64,000 nt of DNA from an uncultured Lachnospiraceae bacterium (GCA_949051815.1 CARQVR010000011.1:5085-69084), one strand, 5' to 3'; shown: positions 44,069-53,029, counted from the stretch's first letter. A program made the numbers and translations. The notes: generated by a model not told the origin, from the sequence alone.

Positions 44069-45038
44069 CGTGGGGAAATTTGTCTTAAGCGTGTTTCTCC
44101 TGTCCGTTCTCGTATTTACCGTTTCCAGACTGGCGCCGGGCGATCCCCTGTACGCCTTTTACGGGGAGCGGGTGGAGAAAATGAGCGCAGCGCAGCAGGA
44201 GGAGGCAAGGGAGCGGCTTGGTCTGCACGAGCCGCTTGTCACACAGTATGGACGCTGGCTGCGGGGGGCGGTTCGCGGCGACTTCGGCATTTCCTATCAG
44301 TATAAGCGGGATGTGAAAGAAGTGATAGCCGCAAGGATCGGAAATACCCTTCTTCTTGGCGGGCTCGGTTTTGGGCTGACCTTTGTGCTGGCGCTCTTTC
44401 TGGGGCTTTTTTGTGCGTGGAGAGAGGACAGGGCGGCTGATCGGATCATCTGCGCCATCGGCACTGTCACAAGCTGTATACCTGAATTCTGGCTGTCCCT
44501 GCTTCTGCTTCTGGTATTTGCGGTATGGCTCGGCTGGCTGCCGGGATCCGGTGCGTATTCCGTGGGGAAAGAGGGGGATGCGGCGGATCGTGCGGTACAT
44601 CTGGTTCTGCCGCTTGCCGTGGTGGTATTGGGGCATCTGTGGTACTATGCCTTCCAGGTTCGCAACAGACTGCTTGAAGAGGTGCGGGCGGACTATGTGC
44701 TGCTGGCCAGAATGAAGGGGCTTGGCGGCAGGCAGGTATTATACAGACATTGCCTGCGTGGGGCGATGCCCTCCTATCTGAGCATGATGGCTGTGGCCCT
44801 GCCGCATATCCTTGGCGGCACATATGTGGTGGAAACCGTGTTTTCCTATCCGGGAATCGGTACCCTTGCCTATGAGAGCGCCAGATATCAGGACTACAAT
44901 CTGCTGATGGTGGTGAGTCTGCTTACGGGGACGCTTGTTATTTTCTGTAATCTGCTCGCAGGGAGCATCGGCGGACGGATCGACCCCAGAATGCGGCGGC
45001 ATGGCGGAGCGGACGGCTGGGAGGTGAAAAGTCGGTGA
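44034..45038 (+). CDS. ABC transporter permease, NikB/DppB-like
   Basis: A six-helix permease with the DppB-type N-terminus (FVLSVFLLSVLVFTVSRLAP, GDPLYAFYGER) and the EAA-loop region (ADYVLLARMKGLGGRQVLYR). The start is uncertain: TTG 44034 has GGAGG (44023-44027) at good spacing and is inside the end of the ATPase gene, while ATG 44019 lacks a site. It overlaps the ATPase by 35 bases and the next permease by 4, so all are translated together. Confidence 0.88.
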   Translation: MKKLYIVTILHNVGKFVLSVFLLSVLVFTVSRLAPGDPLYAFYGERVEKMSAAQQEEARERLGLHEPLVTQYGRWLRGAVRGDFGISYQYKRDVKEVIAARIGNTLLLGGLGFGLTFVLALFLGLFCAWREDRAADRIICAIGTVTSCIPEFWLSLLLLLVFAVWLGWLPGSGAYSVGKEGDAADRAVHLVLPLAVVVLGHLWYYAFQVRNRLLEEVRADYVLLARMKGLGGRQVLYRHCLRGAMPSYLSMMAVALPHILGGTYVVETVFSYPGIGTLAYESARYQDYNLLMVVSLLTGTLVIFCNLLAGSIGGRIDPRMRRHGGADGWEVKSR

Positions 45039-45862
45039 AAAAGAGATTTCCGGTTCTTTCACTGGTTGTATTGACTATGATAGTCGTTTTGTGTCTGTCG
45101 TTCGGTCCGGTTATGACAAAGGATCCGCTTTTCATGGATCTGGCTCACTGTAACGAGGCGCCTGGAAAAGAATTTCTTTTCGGAACGGATTCGATGGGGC
45201 GGGATATTTTTTCCATGATCTGGTACGGTGGCAGAATTTCTCTCACAATCGGTTTTCTGGCAACCCTGCTGTCTGTCGCTTTGGCGGTTCTTGTGGGGAG
45301 CATAAGCGGCTGCGCGCCCGCGCGGGCGGACGGGGTTCTGATGAGACTGACCGATCTGATTTTAAGCGTTCCGGGGCTTTTGCTCACGGTTTTTCTGCAG
45401 GCGGTGTTTGGCAGGGCAAGTGTGTATAGTCTGTCTGTCGTGATCGGTCTGACGGGCTGGATGGCTATGGCAAAGGTGGTGCGGACGGAAGTTATGCAGC
45501 TTAAAAATGCAGACTATGTGCTGGCGGCAAGGTGCCTTGGCGGCGGTTTTTTTCATGTACTGTTCCGGCATCTTGCGCCCAATTTTTTCCCGTCCCTCCT
45601 GTTTATGGCAGTCATGAATGTGAGAAATGCGATTGTTGCGGAATCTACTCTGAGTTTTCTGGGGCTGGGCCTTCCGGTGGAAGCCGTTTCCTGGGGCAGT
45701 ATGCTTTCCCTGTCTGAAAATGCGCTTCTTTCCCGCGCGTGGTGGATGCTGCTGATTCCCGGCGCTTTCCTGTCGGGCACGTTGCTATGCCTGACAAATC
45801 TGGGAAATTATATGAGAGGGAGCACGAACAAACGTCACAGCAATCTCGGAAGCAGGAAGTGA
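45035..45862 (+). CDS. ABC transporter permease, NikC/DppC-like
   Basis: Second permease of the transporter. It has the DppC-type N-terminus (LSFGPVMTKDPLFMDL, EFLFGTDSMGRDIFSMIWYG) and the EAA-loop (NADYVLAARCLGGGFFHVLF). GTG start in an overlapping stop/start. It is the last gene of the lar-transporter group; a second ATPase, normally next, is not found. The chemoreceptor gene after it has its own promoter. Confidence 0.9.
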   Translation: MKKRFPVLSLVVLTMIVVLCLSFGPVMTKDPLFMDLAHCNEAPGKEFLFGTDSMGRDIFSMIWYGGRISLTIGFLATLLSVALAVLVGSISGCAPARADGVLMRLTDLILSVPGLLLTVFLQAVFGRASVYSLSVVIGLTGWMAMAKVVRTEVMQLKNADYVLAARCLGGGFFHVLFRHLAPNFFPSLLFMAVMNVRNAIVAESTLSFLGLGLPVEAVSWGSMLSLSENALLSRAWWMLLIPGAFLSGTLLCLTNLGNYMRGSTNKRHSNLGSRK

Positions 45863-45923
45863 TCATATTTATAAAAAAAATATAAATCAAATGTAAATTA
45901 AGTGTAAAAAATGTAACATGGTG

Positions 45924-45932
45924 TGGTATAAT
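45924..45932 (+). promoter_or_regulatory. Extended -10 promoter of the chemoreceptor gene
   Basis: TGG-TATAAT (45924-45932) is a strong extended -10 element; the -35 region is poor. The transcript would have a leader of about 150 AT-rich bases before the ATG at 46091. Confidence 0.5.
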
Positions 45933-46090
45933 GTAAAAGTAACTATTATTCTTAATAACTTAGATGAATATACTGGTTTATTGCCGAATCGTTTTCTGCT
46001 AGTCTTTTCTTACAGTTATCTATTCGATTTTGTTCTATTTTGGTCTGTTTATCTATCTTATTAATCCAACATGTGAACGGGGGAAATGCC

Positions 46091-48124
46091 ATGGAAAGAA
46101 AAAAGGAGGACAGTGCGGAGAGAGCTTCGCGAGGGAAAAGGGACAAAAATGAAGGGCGTTTTATCGGCATCGGTGAGAAGATTTCGAAACGTTTCGGCAG
46201 AGTTATCATGATCTGCTGCATTGTATTGGGAGCGATGACATCGGTTTTGAGTTATCTGTCTTCCATCAGTGCGGTATCTGAGACGATCAATAACACGTCC
46301 GATGTGGCGGCGGATTATGTTTCCGCTTCGTTAAATGAGTTTATTGCGATTGCCTATGAGACAGGGAGCATTGCGCGGCTCGCAGATCCGGAGAAAGCGC
46401 CGGAGGAAAAAGCGGCTATTTTAAACCAGAGGGTGAAAGATCATGATATGGACGGCGCGTATCTGCTTGACGGAAACGGTATCGACCTGATTACGGGAGC
46501 GGATCTTTCGGACAGAATATATTTTAAGGAAGGCATAAAAGGAAATACCTGTGTTTCAACGCCGGCGTACAGCGAAGTGACTGGCAAGGTATCCTATGTG
46601 GTAGCGGCGCCGCTGTGGGAAGGCGGTGTGCCGGGGACAACGCCGGTCGGCGTGGTTGCTTATGTGCCAAATGGTGAATTTTTGAATGATATTATGCGTT
46701 CCATACAGGTCGGAAAGGGCGGAACCGCTTTTATGCTGGACAAGAACGGCATTACAATTGCGGACGTAAATTCCGAGCTGGTGGGCGTGGAGGACAGCGT
46801 TGCGCTTGGCGATACGAATCCCGGATTGAAGAAATACAGCGCGATCTGTAAAAAAATGGTCTCGGGTGCAAACGGTACGGGTACATACAGGTATAACGGC
46901 AAGACGAAAGTGGTTGCCTACTCTCCCGTTCCCGAGACGGACGGCTGGAGTATCGGCGTAGCGGCGGTGCGAAATGAATTTTTAAAGATGTTCTATATTT
47001 CGCTCGTGGTCACGATTATATTGGTAGTGGCATTTACGGTGTATGGGATTAAGGTCGGTGTGAAAATGGGTAAAGCGGTTGCAGCGCCTCTTGGCAGAAC
47101 GGTGGACAGACTCAGGCTCCTGGCAGAGGGAGATATCCATTCGGAAGTACCTGAGCCGACGGAAAACGATGAAACGAAAATTCTGCTGGATTGTCTGGCT
47201 GAAACGATTCGAGACCTGAATACCATCATCACAGGCATCAGCAGCGATCTGGCGGAGTTGGCGGACGGCAACTTTATGATTGATGTGGAAGAGAGCTATA
47301 AAGGCGACTTTGCCCAAATCAGCGAATCCTTCCGTGACATTGTCGGGTCACTCAGCACTGCGCTCGGGGAGATTGATACCAATGCGGAAAGCGTCAGAAA
47401 AGGCGCAACGGATCTGGCAGGCGCATCCCAGCTTCTGGCGGAAGGCGCGACGGATCAGGCGAGCGCGATTGAGGAGCTGACGGCGACAATGACCGATATA
47501 TCGGAAAAGATTCATACCAATGCCGAGCATGCGGCGAAAGCCAAAAAAGTGGTGACAGGTATGAACGATCAGGTGAGCGAGAGCAACGCCCAGATGAAAC
47601 AGAGCATGGAAGCCATGGAAAGAATCAGGGAGGCATCCGATAAGATCGCTGAGATCATCAGCAGTATTGAAGAAATTGCATCCCAGACGAACCTTCTTGC
47701 GCTGAACGCGTCCATTGAGGCGGCGAGAGCCGGAGAAGCAGGAAAGGGTTTTGCGGTAGTGGCCACGCAGGTCGGAACGCTTTCCGAGCAGAGCAGCGAA
47801 GCGGCGAAGAATACAAAGCAGTTGATCCAGAATGCGATTCAGGCGGTGGAGGATGGAACAAAGCTGGCCAATTCCACGGCGGATTCCCTTCTGCTTGTGG
47901 TTGAGAACGCAAAGACGGTGGGCGAGGCGATTGACCAGATTGCGTTAGCGTCCGAAGAGCAGGCAGACGCCACGGCGCAGATCACAGAGGGCGTCAATCA
48001 GATTGCGCAGGTTGTGGAGTCCAACTCTGCTACCTCCGAGGAGAGCGCGGCTGCGTCGCAGGAGCTGTCGTCGCAGGCGGATCTGCTCAAAGAACTGGTT
48101 GACAGATTTAAATATCACGCATAA
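46091..48124 (+). CDS. Methyl-accepting chemotaxis protein
   Basis: A transmembrane chemoreceptor. The order is TM1 (VIMICCIVLGAMTSVLSYL), an extracellular dCache-like sensor (DGAYLLDGNGIDLITGADLS, TDGWSIGVAAVRNEF), TM2 (YISLVVTIILVVAFTVYGI), HAMP, and a long signalling coiled coil with the conserved tip EEIASQTNLLALNASIEAA. The ligand is unknown. No CheR-tethering pentapeptide is seen at the end. Flagellar or che genes are not in the window. GGGGG lies before ATG 46091. Confidence 0.94.
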   Translation: MERKKEDSAERASRGKRDKNEGRFIGIGEKISKRFGRVIMICCIVLGAMTSVLSYLSSISAVSETINNTSDVAADYVSASLNEFIAIAYETGSIARLADPEKAPEEKAAILNQRVKDHDMDGAYLLDGNGIDLITGADLSDRIYFKEGIKGNTCVSTPAYSEVTGKVSYVVAAPLWEGGVPGTTPVGVVAYVPNGEFLNDIMRSIQVGKGGTAFMLDKNGITIADVNSELVGVEDSVALGDTNPGLKKYSAICKKMVSGANGTGTYRYNGKTKVVAYSPVPETDGWSIGVAAVRNEFLKMFYISLVVTIILVVAFTVYGIKVGVKMGKAVAAPLGRTVDRLRLLAEGDIHSEVPEPTENDETKILLDCLAETIRDLNTIITGISSDLAELADGNFMIDVEESYKGDFAQISESFRDIVGSLSTALGEIDTNAESVRKGATDLAGASQLLAEGATDQASAIEELTATMTDISEKIHTNAEHAAKAKKVVTGMNDQVSESNAQMKQSMEAMERIREASDKIAEIISSIEEIASQTNLLALNASIEAARAGEAGKGFAVVATQVGTLSEQSSEAAKNTKQLIQNAIQAVEDGTKLANSTADSLLLVVENAKTVGEAIDQIALASEEQADATAQITEGVNQIAQVVESNSATSEESAAASQELSSQADLLKELVDRFKYHA

Positions 48125-48141
48125 ATTCAGGATGACAGGAA

Positions 48142-48177
48142 AACAGCGGTGTCCGTGCAGCGGCGCCGCTGTTTTTT
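48142..48177 (+). terminator. Terminator of the chemoreceptor gene
   Basis: AACAGCGG (48142-48149) or the nearer CAGCGG (48158-48163) pairs with CCGCTGTT (48166-48173), followed by a T-run to 48177. The repeat element starts at the end of the T-run, as it does at 38248. Confidence 0.85.
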
Positions 48178-48303
48178 GCGCGCATAAGCAGAGTCAGAAA
48201 GCGGTACAGACAGGATACATGCTTGCATGTAAGACTGTTAGTGCCGATTTATGACGAGCAACGCGAACGAGAAATGCGGAGCATTTCGAGTCTGCTTATG
48301 AAA
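48178..48303. repeat. Single copy of the palindromic repeat
   Basis: GCGCATAAGCAGAGTCAGAA starts at 48180 and the inverted end TCTGCTTATG is at 48291-48300. ATGACGAGCAACGCGAAC, CATGCTTGCATG and the AAATGC-GGA-GCATTT stem are shared with the array at 38251-38629. The stem core has changed on both sides, so pairing is kept. Confidence 0.8.
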
Positions 48304-48464
48304 CTGTGACCTGTGACAGGGTAAGATATGATACAATCTATACCATAAACAGGCAAAGATGTGAATGCGGCTGGTTTTAGAGAGTAATTTGTGCTATGAT
48401 GATTTCGTGTGTTTTTGACATACCTGCGTTATCTGCTTTGGATTGGAGAGGAATGGAGATTAAG

Positions 48465-49745
48465 ATGAAACAGTTAAAAGGGAGCGGTTTTTTCCGTGTC
48501 CTGTTTAAAATGAATGTACTGCCTATTATCCTGCTTACCATAGTGATTACCACATTCAGCGCTATGCGGTTTGCTGCTTCCATGAGGATAGAGACGAAAA
48601 ACGGTCTTGTGGACCTGAGCCATACGGTTGTCACTCTGTATGACAAGTTATATGAAGGAGACTATCATACGGAAGTAAAGGATGGCGGGATTTTGTTGTG
48701 GAAGGGAGATCATCTGCTGAACGGAGATTTTGAGATTCCCGATTCCATCAAAGAAAGGACAGGCATTGATATTACGATTTTTTGCCGGAATACCCGTGTC
48801 TCTACCACGATCAGAAAGGGAAACGGAGAAAGAGTGACCGGAACCATAGCAAATGAAACGGTTGTTGACGACGTGCTGTATGGCGGACATGCACAGTTTT
48901 ATTCCAGCACCATGGTAGAGGGCGTCCGGTATTTTTCCTACTATGAACCGCTTTTTGACGCAAAGGGAGTGTGCATCGGCATGATTTTCGTCGGAAAGCC
49001 TTCCGCGGAAGTGGAGGGGCTTTTGAGAAGTTCTCTCAGTCCGATCATTCTTTTCGGACTGCTTACGATGCTGATTGCCTGTTTTGTGACCATCCGGTTT
49101 TCAGGCAGACTGGTGAACGCCATCCGGAAAATGGAACTGTTTCTCGTTGGCATTGAGCGGGGAGAACTCCATGAGGAATTTGATCAGGAGGTTTTGGAGC
49201 GTAAGGACGAGCTGGGGGAGATGAGCCGGTATCTGATTAAGATGCAGCAGTCTTTGCAAAAGCTGGTGGAGCAGGATCTTCTGACCGGTTTATATAACCG
49301 AAGGAGCGGAGAAAAAATTCTCAAACATGTCTGTGAAGATTACGCGAAACACGGGACGCCTTTCTGTGTCGCAATCGGTGACGTGGATCATTTTAAGAAT
49401 GTCAATGATACATACGGACATGAATGCGGCGATGTGGCGCTCACAGAACTTTCCGCACGGATGAAGGAGCATATGCGCGGGCACGGTTTTGTGGCCAGAT
49501 GGGGCGGCGAGGAAATGCTGCTTGTGTACAACGGCATCCATCTGGACAGGGCCGCTTCCTTTATGCAGGAGCTGCTGGAGGCGATCCGCTCAAAACCCAT
49601 TGTATATGGGGATGTGGAATTAAACATTACAATGACCTTTGGTCTTGCGGAAGGAAACGGCGGGAAAATCGAGCACATAGTACGGGACGCGGACGAGAAG
49701 CTGTATCGGGGAAAAAACAGCGGAAGGAATCAGATTGTGGTATAA
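48465..49745 (+). CDS. Membrane-bound diguanylate cyclase (GGDEF)
   Basis: Makes cyclic di-GMP. The order is TM1 (VLPIILLTIVITTFSAMRFA), an extracellular Cache-type sensor of about 150 residues, TM2 (SPIILFGLLTMLIACFVTI), a HAMP-like linker and a GGDEF domain. The active site RWGGEEM is intact, and substrate residues are in DHFKNVNDTYGHECGD. No RxxD inhibitory site is seen upstream of GGEEM, so product feedback may be weak. ATG 48465 has GGAG six bases before it. It follows the chemoreceptor, both likely sensory. Confidence 0.92.
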   Translation: MKQLKGSGFFRVLFKMNVLPIILLTIVITTFSAMRFAASMRIETKNGLVDLSHTVVTLYDKLYEGDYHTEVKDGGILLWKGDHLLNGDFEIPDSIKERTGIDITIFCRNTRVSTTIRKGNGERVTGTIANETVVDDVLYGGHAQFYSSTMVEGVRYFSYYEPLFDAKGVCIGMIFVGKPSAEVEGLLRSSLSPIILFGLLTMLIACFVTIRFSGRLVNAIRKMELFLVGIERGELHEEFDQEVLERKDELGEMSRYLIKMQQSLQKLVEQDLLTGLYNRRSGEKILKHVCEDYAKHGTPFCVAIGDVDHFKNVNDTYGHECGDVALTELSARMKEHMRGHGFVARWGGEEMLLVYNGIHLDRAASFMQELLEAIRSKPIVYGDVELNITMTFGLAEGNGGKIEHIVRDADEKLYRGKNSGRNQIVV

Positions 49746-49774
49746 ATAAGGATAAGTGAGAGGTTATAGGTATG

Positions 49775-49806
49775 GACTATCGGAGCGTGTTCCGGTAGTC
49801 TTTTTT
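49775..49806 (+). terminator. Terminator of the diguanylate cyclase gene
   Basis: GACTATCGGA (49775-49784) pairs with TCCGGTAGTC (49791-49800), one wobble, followed by TTTTTT. Confidence 0.88.
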
Positions 49807-49941
49807 GACTATTGGAGAGGTAAGTGCAAGCTGGAATTGCGGAATTGCCACAGAAAAATGCTGGAGATACAAGGGCGCTGTGCTATGATAAACAGGAACC
49901 GCGGGGAAAATAATCATCGGAGTGAAGGGAGAAGAGACAAA

Positions 49942-50529
49942 ATGACATTTGGAGAAAAACTGTATCAGATGAGAAAGACACACGGTCTCTCACAGGAGGC
50001 GGCAAACGGGTTTCTGCTCTATTATAAAAAGAAATTTCTGCTGATCGGAGCGGCCTGCGGACTGATCGCGGGCTGTAACAGTGCATCCTTTTCTTCGACA
50101 GAGCCGGGCTTTTATGAACTGGCGGTTGAACCGGTTCTTACGACCCTGTCTGTGCTGGTGATGTTTTCTATTGTATTTTACATTATTTTAAAGCAGAATC
50201 CGTACAGAAATTTCAGAAGAAAAGAACTGATTTTCTCTGATGAAGTCAGAAGTGAGCTGCAGCAGGAGTTTTCCAAAATGAAAAAAGCGCTGCTTTCGGG
50301 TATCGCCGTCTGCCTGCTGATCGTAGGAATAAACGAGCTGCAGTTTGCCGTCTGGATCAGCAGGAACTGGCAGACGATGTATCTTCTGGACAGTGTAAAA
50401 ATGCGGTGGGACGATATGCTTTATATGGTGATGACGGGCGTCTGCGTCTTTGTCATGGTTTTCTGCGCAGGGGTGTATTGGTCTTATGCTGTGCTGCTTT
50501 CAAATTGTTCTTCGATAATCCGCAGATAA
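49942..50529 (+). CDS. Truncated XRE domain fused to membrane segments (deletion fusion)
   Basis: The first 19 residues (MTFGEKLYQMRKTHGLSQE) are the start of a standard XRE helix-turn-helix, but the sequence then runs into NGFLLYYKKKFLLIGAACGL, a membrane region. The recognition helix is missing. Four hydrophobic segments follow. The likely ancestor is a common clostridial regulator with an N-terminal HTH and C-terminal membrane helices, shortened by an in-frame deletion. It cannot bind DNA as such a domain does. Whether the product has a role is unknown. The C-terminal end overlaps a convergent small gene. Confidence 0.6.
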   Translation: MTFGEKLYQMRKTHGLSQEAANGFLLYYKKKFLLIGAACGLIAGCNSASFSSTEPGFYELAVEPVLTTLSVLVMFSIVFYIILKQNPYRNFRRKELIFSDEVRSELQQEFSKMKKALLSGIAVCLLIVGINELQFAVWISRNWQTMYLLDSVKMRWDDMLYMVMTGVCVFVMVFCAGVYWSYAVLLSNCSSIIRR

Positions 50530-50662
50530 AATAGAAAAACAGGAAAGCGGTGGATAATCTGGTAAACACTTCTACGGCCTGCTCGCTTATTGTGAATGAA
50601 AGGATCATTCGTACGCCGATAATTGCTGTTATGGAAGCTGCTGCGATCAATACTTTTTTCAT
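50453..50662 (-). CDS. Small two-helix membrane protein
   Basis: A 69-residue protein: MKKVLIAAASITAIIGVRMI forms one membrane helix and STAFLFFYFICGLS a second. No family is recognised. AAAGGAG lies 8 bases before the ATG, which makes translation plausible. Its end overlaps the 3' end of 49942-50529 by 77 bases, so one of the two may not be functional. Confidence 0.5.
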   Translation of the reverse strand: MKKVLIAAASITAIIGVRMILSFTISEQAVEVFTRLSTAFLFFYFICGLSKNNLKAAQHKTNTPLRRKP

Positions 50663-50862
50663 ATCTGATGTCTCCTTTTCGATTGTTGTCTGGTTTGTTT
50701 TGTTCTGAAATAAGAATAGCAAAAAGGGAGAGCGGCAACCATTGATCTGCCTTACAGTTTGCAGGCCGTAACTTACAATTTTGTAAGGTTAAAGGTTATA
50801 CTTCGCCGGATATCTGATTTGGCGCTGCTGTGACAATTGCATTAGATTTTCTGAATCTCCAT

Positions 50863-50930
50863 TTGGGAAAATGAATAGAAAAATGATAGAAATGCGGTTC
50901 TGATTGTGGTATTCTGTCAGAGATATAAAC
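50863..50930. repeat. 68-base direct repeat, left copy
   Basis: Starts TTGGGAAAATGAATAG and ends GAGATATAAAC. It is identical to 52246-52313 except for one base (position 11). It lies upstream of the kinase-like gene. Confidence 0.85.
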
Positions 50931-51012
50931 CGGAATTTAATGGAGGTATTGGAAGCATTTTGTAAACACCATTTAGTGGCAGAGCTTCAAATGATTGATG
51001 GGAGAAATATAG

Positions 51013-51435
51013 ATGTCAAAACAAAAACTGATTATGGTAGCAGGCTCTCCGTGTGTGGGGAAAACAACGGTGACACAGAAACTTTTTACTTCTTATGAAA
51101 ACAGTGCTTATTTTGATGGCGATTGGGCATGGTGTGTCAATCCGTTTTCGGTTGATGATCCGAGGTTGAGAAATGGTGATAAAACAATTCGTGAAGCGAT
51201 ACTAAAAGATATAACGGCAAAAGATTATTCTGTTATTGGTATTACCCTGACCTGCTCAGAGGAAACTTTGCGTGAACGTCATAAAAAGCGTGGAGATGCA
51301 AATGAATGTTCTCTTTTCTGGCTGCATTTAAAGCCGCATGAAGGCGATTATGTTATTAATACAGATAATAAAAGTGTTCAGCAAATAGTTGATGAAATGA
51401 AAGTTATTATAGATAGTGAGGGCTGTAAACGATGA
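51013..51435 (+). CDS. P-loop kinase-like protein
   Basis: A 140-residue P-loop NTPase with Walker A GSPCVGKTTVTQKLF (about residues 10-24), the acidic YFDGDWAWC and a lid region SEETLRERHKKRG. It resembles small nucleotide or shikimate kinase-like proteins, with unknown substrate. The next gene overlaps it (ATGA) and encodes a nucleoside deaminase, so a nucleotide-related role is likely. Base composition is AT-rich compared with the genes before 50 kb. Confidence 0.78.
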   Translation: MSKQKLIMVAGSPCVGKTTVTQKLFTSYENSAYFDGDWAWCVNPFSVDDPRLRNGDKTIREAILKDITAKDYSVIGITLTCSEETLRERHKKRGDANECSLFWLHLKPHEGDYVINTDNKSVQQIVDEMKVIIDSEGCKR

Positions 51436-51929
51436 CTGTAAATGAGAAAATGAAACTTGTAATTGATCTGGCAGAGCGGGCATTAGAGAAAAATGAATTG
51501 CCGATAGCCTGTATTATATTCCACAATGATACAATAGTGGCTCAAAGTCATACATCTGAAAGCGAAGACAGTAGATTATTGGTTCACGCAGAGTTAAAAG
51601 CGCTGATGGAACTGGATCAGAAAAAAATCAAAGCAGAAGAAAAAAGGCAAATGGAATTGTTCACTAATTTAGAACCATGTATGATGTGTCTGGGTGCTTC
51701 AATAGCATCATTTGTTGGCAAGGTATACTATTCACTTGACGCACCTTCCGATGGTGCGGCTAAGTGGGCTGTGAAATCCTGGCATGATTTTCACACTGCA
51801 TCATCTTTTTGTCTGCCGGAAATTACATCGGGAATTTTAAAATCGGAAAGCAAAGCGTTATTCAGGAGATACATAGATATTCACAAGGACAGTCCATTGG
51901 TGGAATGGGTCAAAACTCTTATCGAATAA
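51432..51929 (+). CDS. Cytidine deaminase-like nucleoside deaminase
   Basis: Zinc deaminase of the CMP/tRNA-adenosine deaminase fold: LVHAELKAL gives the HAE motif (about residues 54-62) and LEPCMMCLGA the PCxxC zinc site (about 77-86). The substrate could be a free base or nucleoside. The short C-terminal region differs from TadA. It is translationally coupled to the P-loop kinase. Confidence 0.82.
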   Translation: MTVNEKMKLVIDLAERALEKNELPIACIIFHNDTIVAQSHTSESEDSRLLVHAELKALMELDQKKIKAEEKRQMELFTNLEPCMMCLGASIASFVGKVYYSLDAPSDGAAKWAVKSWHDFHTASSFCLPEITSGILKSESKALFRRYIDIHKDSPLVEWVKTLIE

Positions 51930-51959
51930 AACGATAAACCCTCTGTTGCGGAAGTTGTT

Positions 51960-52148
51960 TTAAAGAATACTGACTAATATAATTATAATAATGACAAAAA
52001 TAATATTAAATATCCATGTCCACTTATTTCCTAAATTCATTGTATAACCAAACCCACTTTGCGGTCTTCTGATCACGACTTTTTTATCTTCTCTGTTGAA
52101 ATAGAGTCTTCCGGTTAACCAGCCATCATCTCTATTGCCTGATTTCAT
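51960..52148 (-). CDS. Small DUF5808 membrane protein
   Basis: A 62-residue protein with the DUF5808 pattern (GRLYFNREDKKVVIRRPQSG, FGYTMNLGNKWTW) followed by one C-terminal membrane helix (IFNIIFVIIIIILVSIL). AAAGGAG is well placed before the start. The function is unknown; the domain is often found in larger membrane proteins. Confidence 0.72.
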   Translation of the reverse strand: MKSGNRDDGWLTGRLYFNREDKKVVIRRPQSGFGYTMNLGNKWTWIFNIIFVIIIIILVSIL

Positions 52149-52245
52149 AAAGTTCTCCTTTGCAGTTTCTGATTTATATACTTGATTATAAAATATTTGC
52201 CTGTTGCCCGCAATGGATACTCATAAGCCTGTTTTAATTTTCCCA

Positions 52246-52313
52246 TTGGGAAAATTAATAGAAAAATGATAGAAATGCGGTTCTGATTGTGGTATTCTGT
52301 CAGAGATATAAAC
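52246..52313. repeat. 68-base direct repeat, right copy
   Basis: Near-identical to 50863-50930. The pair bounds a 1.38-kb cassette (kinase, deaminase, DUF5808). Each copy lies 50-85 bases upstream of a gene, so it could carry a promoter or be a recombination scar. Confidence 0.85.
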
Positions 52314-52363
52314 GGGCGTTTATCGGGAAATGACCAAGATCAAAGGCTGGATGAGAAAATATA

Positions 52364-53029
52364 ATGGGTATATATAAATCACGGGAAGCGAAAGAAAAGT
52401 CACTTGCGTTATATGATAAACAACTTTTAGAATTAAATACACCTTTTTCGGATATTTATGTAAAAACATCATTTGGTAACACTCATTTGGTTGAAACCGG
52501 TAATAAAGCAGGAAAGCCTTTGTTAGTGTTTCATGGTGGAAACGCAACAACTGCCTATAATCTATTGATGTGTATTGCTCCCTCGAAAATTGATAAAGCT
52601 GTCTTAATTGTTCCCGCGGGAATAGGCAATGCTATCCCTGTTTCTTCTGTGGCAATGCTGTTGCCACTTCTGCAATATAGAATTACAAAAACGGAAAAAT
52701 ATTTGGTGAAAACCGCTTTATATATGGCATTACATGAAGAAGTTCTTGATGAAGATACGATAAATATATTGAAAAATAGTTTTGACAATGTAAAAATCAA
52801 AGCCGCCATGCCAGCAAATATTGAAAAGAAACGGTTAAGCGGTTATTGTTCGCCCACATTAATCATTGCCAGTGAAAAGGATTGTCTTTTCCCTGCAAAA
52901 AAGGTTTTACACCGGGCGGGGAAAATGATTTCAGATTGCCAGACAGTTGAATTAAAAGAAAGTGGGCATATGCACATTTTACCGCAAGCGGAAAAAGAAC
53001 GCATTATTGCGTTTTTAGGAGAAGACTGA
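52364..53029 (+). pseudogene. Alpha/beta hydrolase with internal in-frame deletion
   Basis: The start (LVETGNKAGKPLLVFHGGNA) and end (TLIIASEKDCLFPAKKV with the acid Asp; SGHMHILPQAEK with the catalytic His) are those of an alpha/beta hydrolase. Between them, the text jumps from TTAYNLLMC directly to IAPSKIDKAVLIVPAGIG. The usual 45-50 residues in between, with the second strand and the GxSxG nucleophile elbow, are missing. The frame is kept, so a 221-residue protein may be made, but it should be inactive as a hydrolase. Confidence 0.75.

Noticed and set aside
49756..49941. Upstream extension of the XRE-membrane reading frame
   Set aside because: The extra 62 codons overlap a clear intrinsic terminator, lack a ribosome site, and the HTH-type start at 49942 is the natural one.
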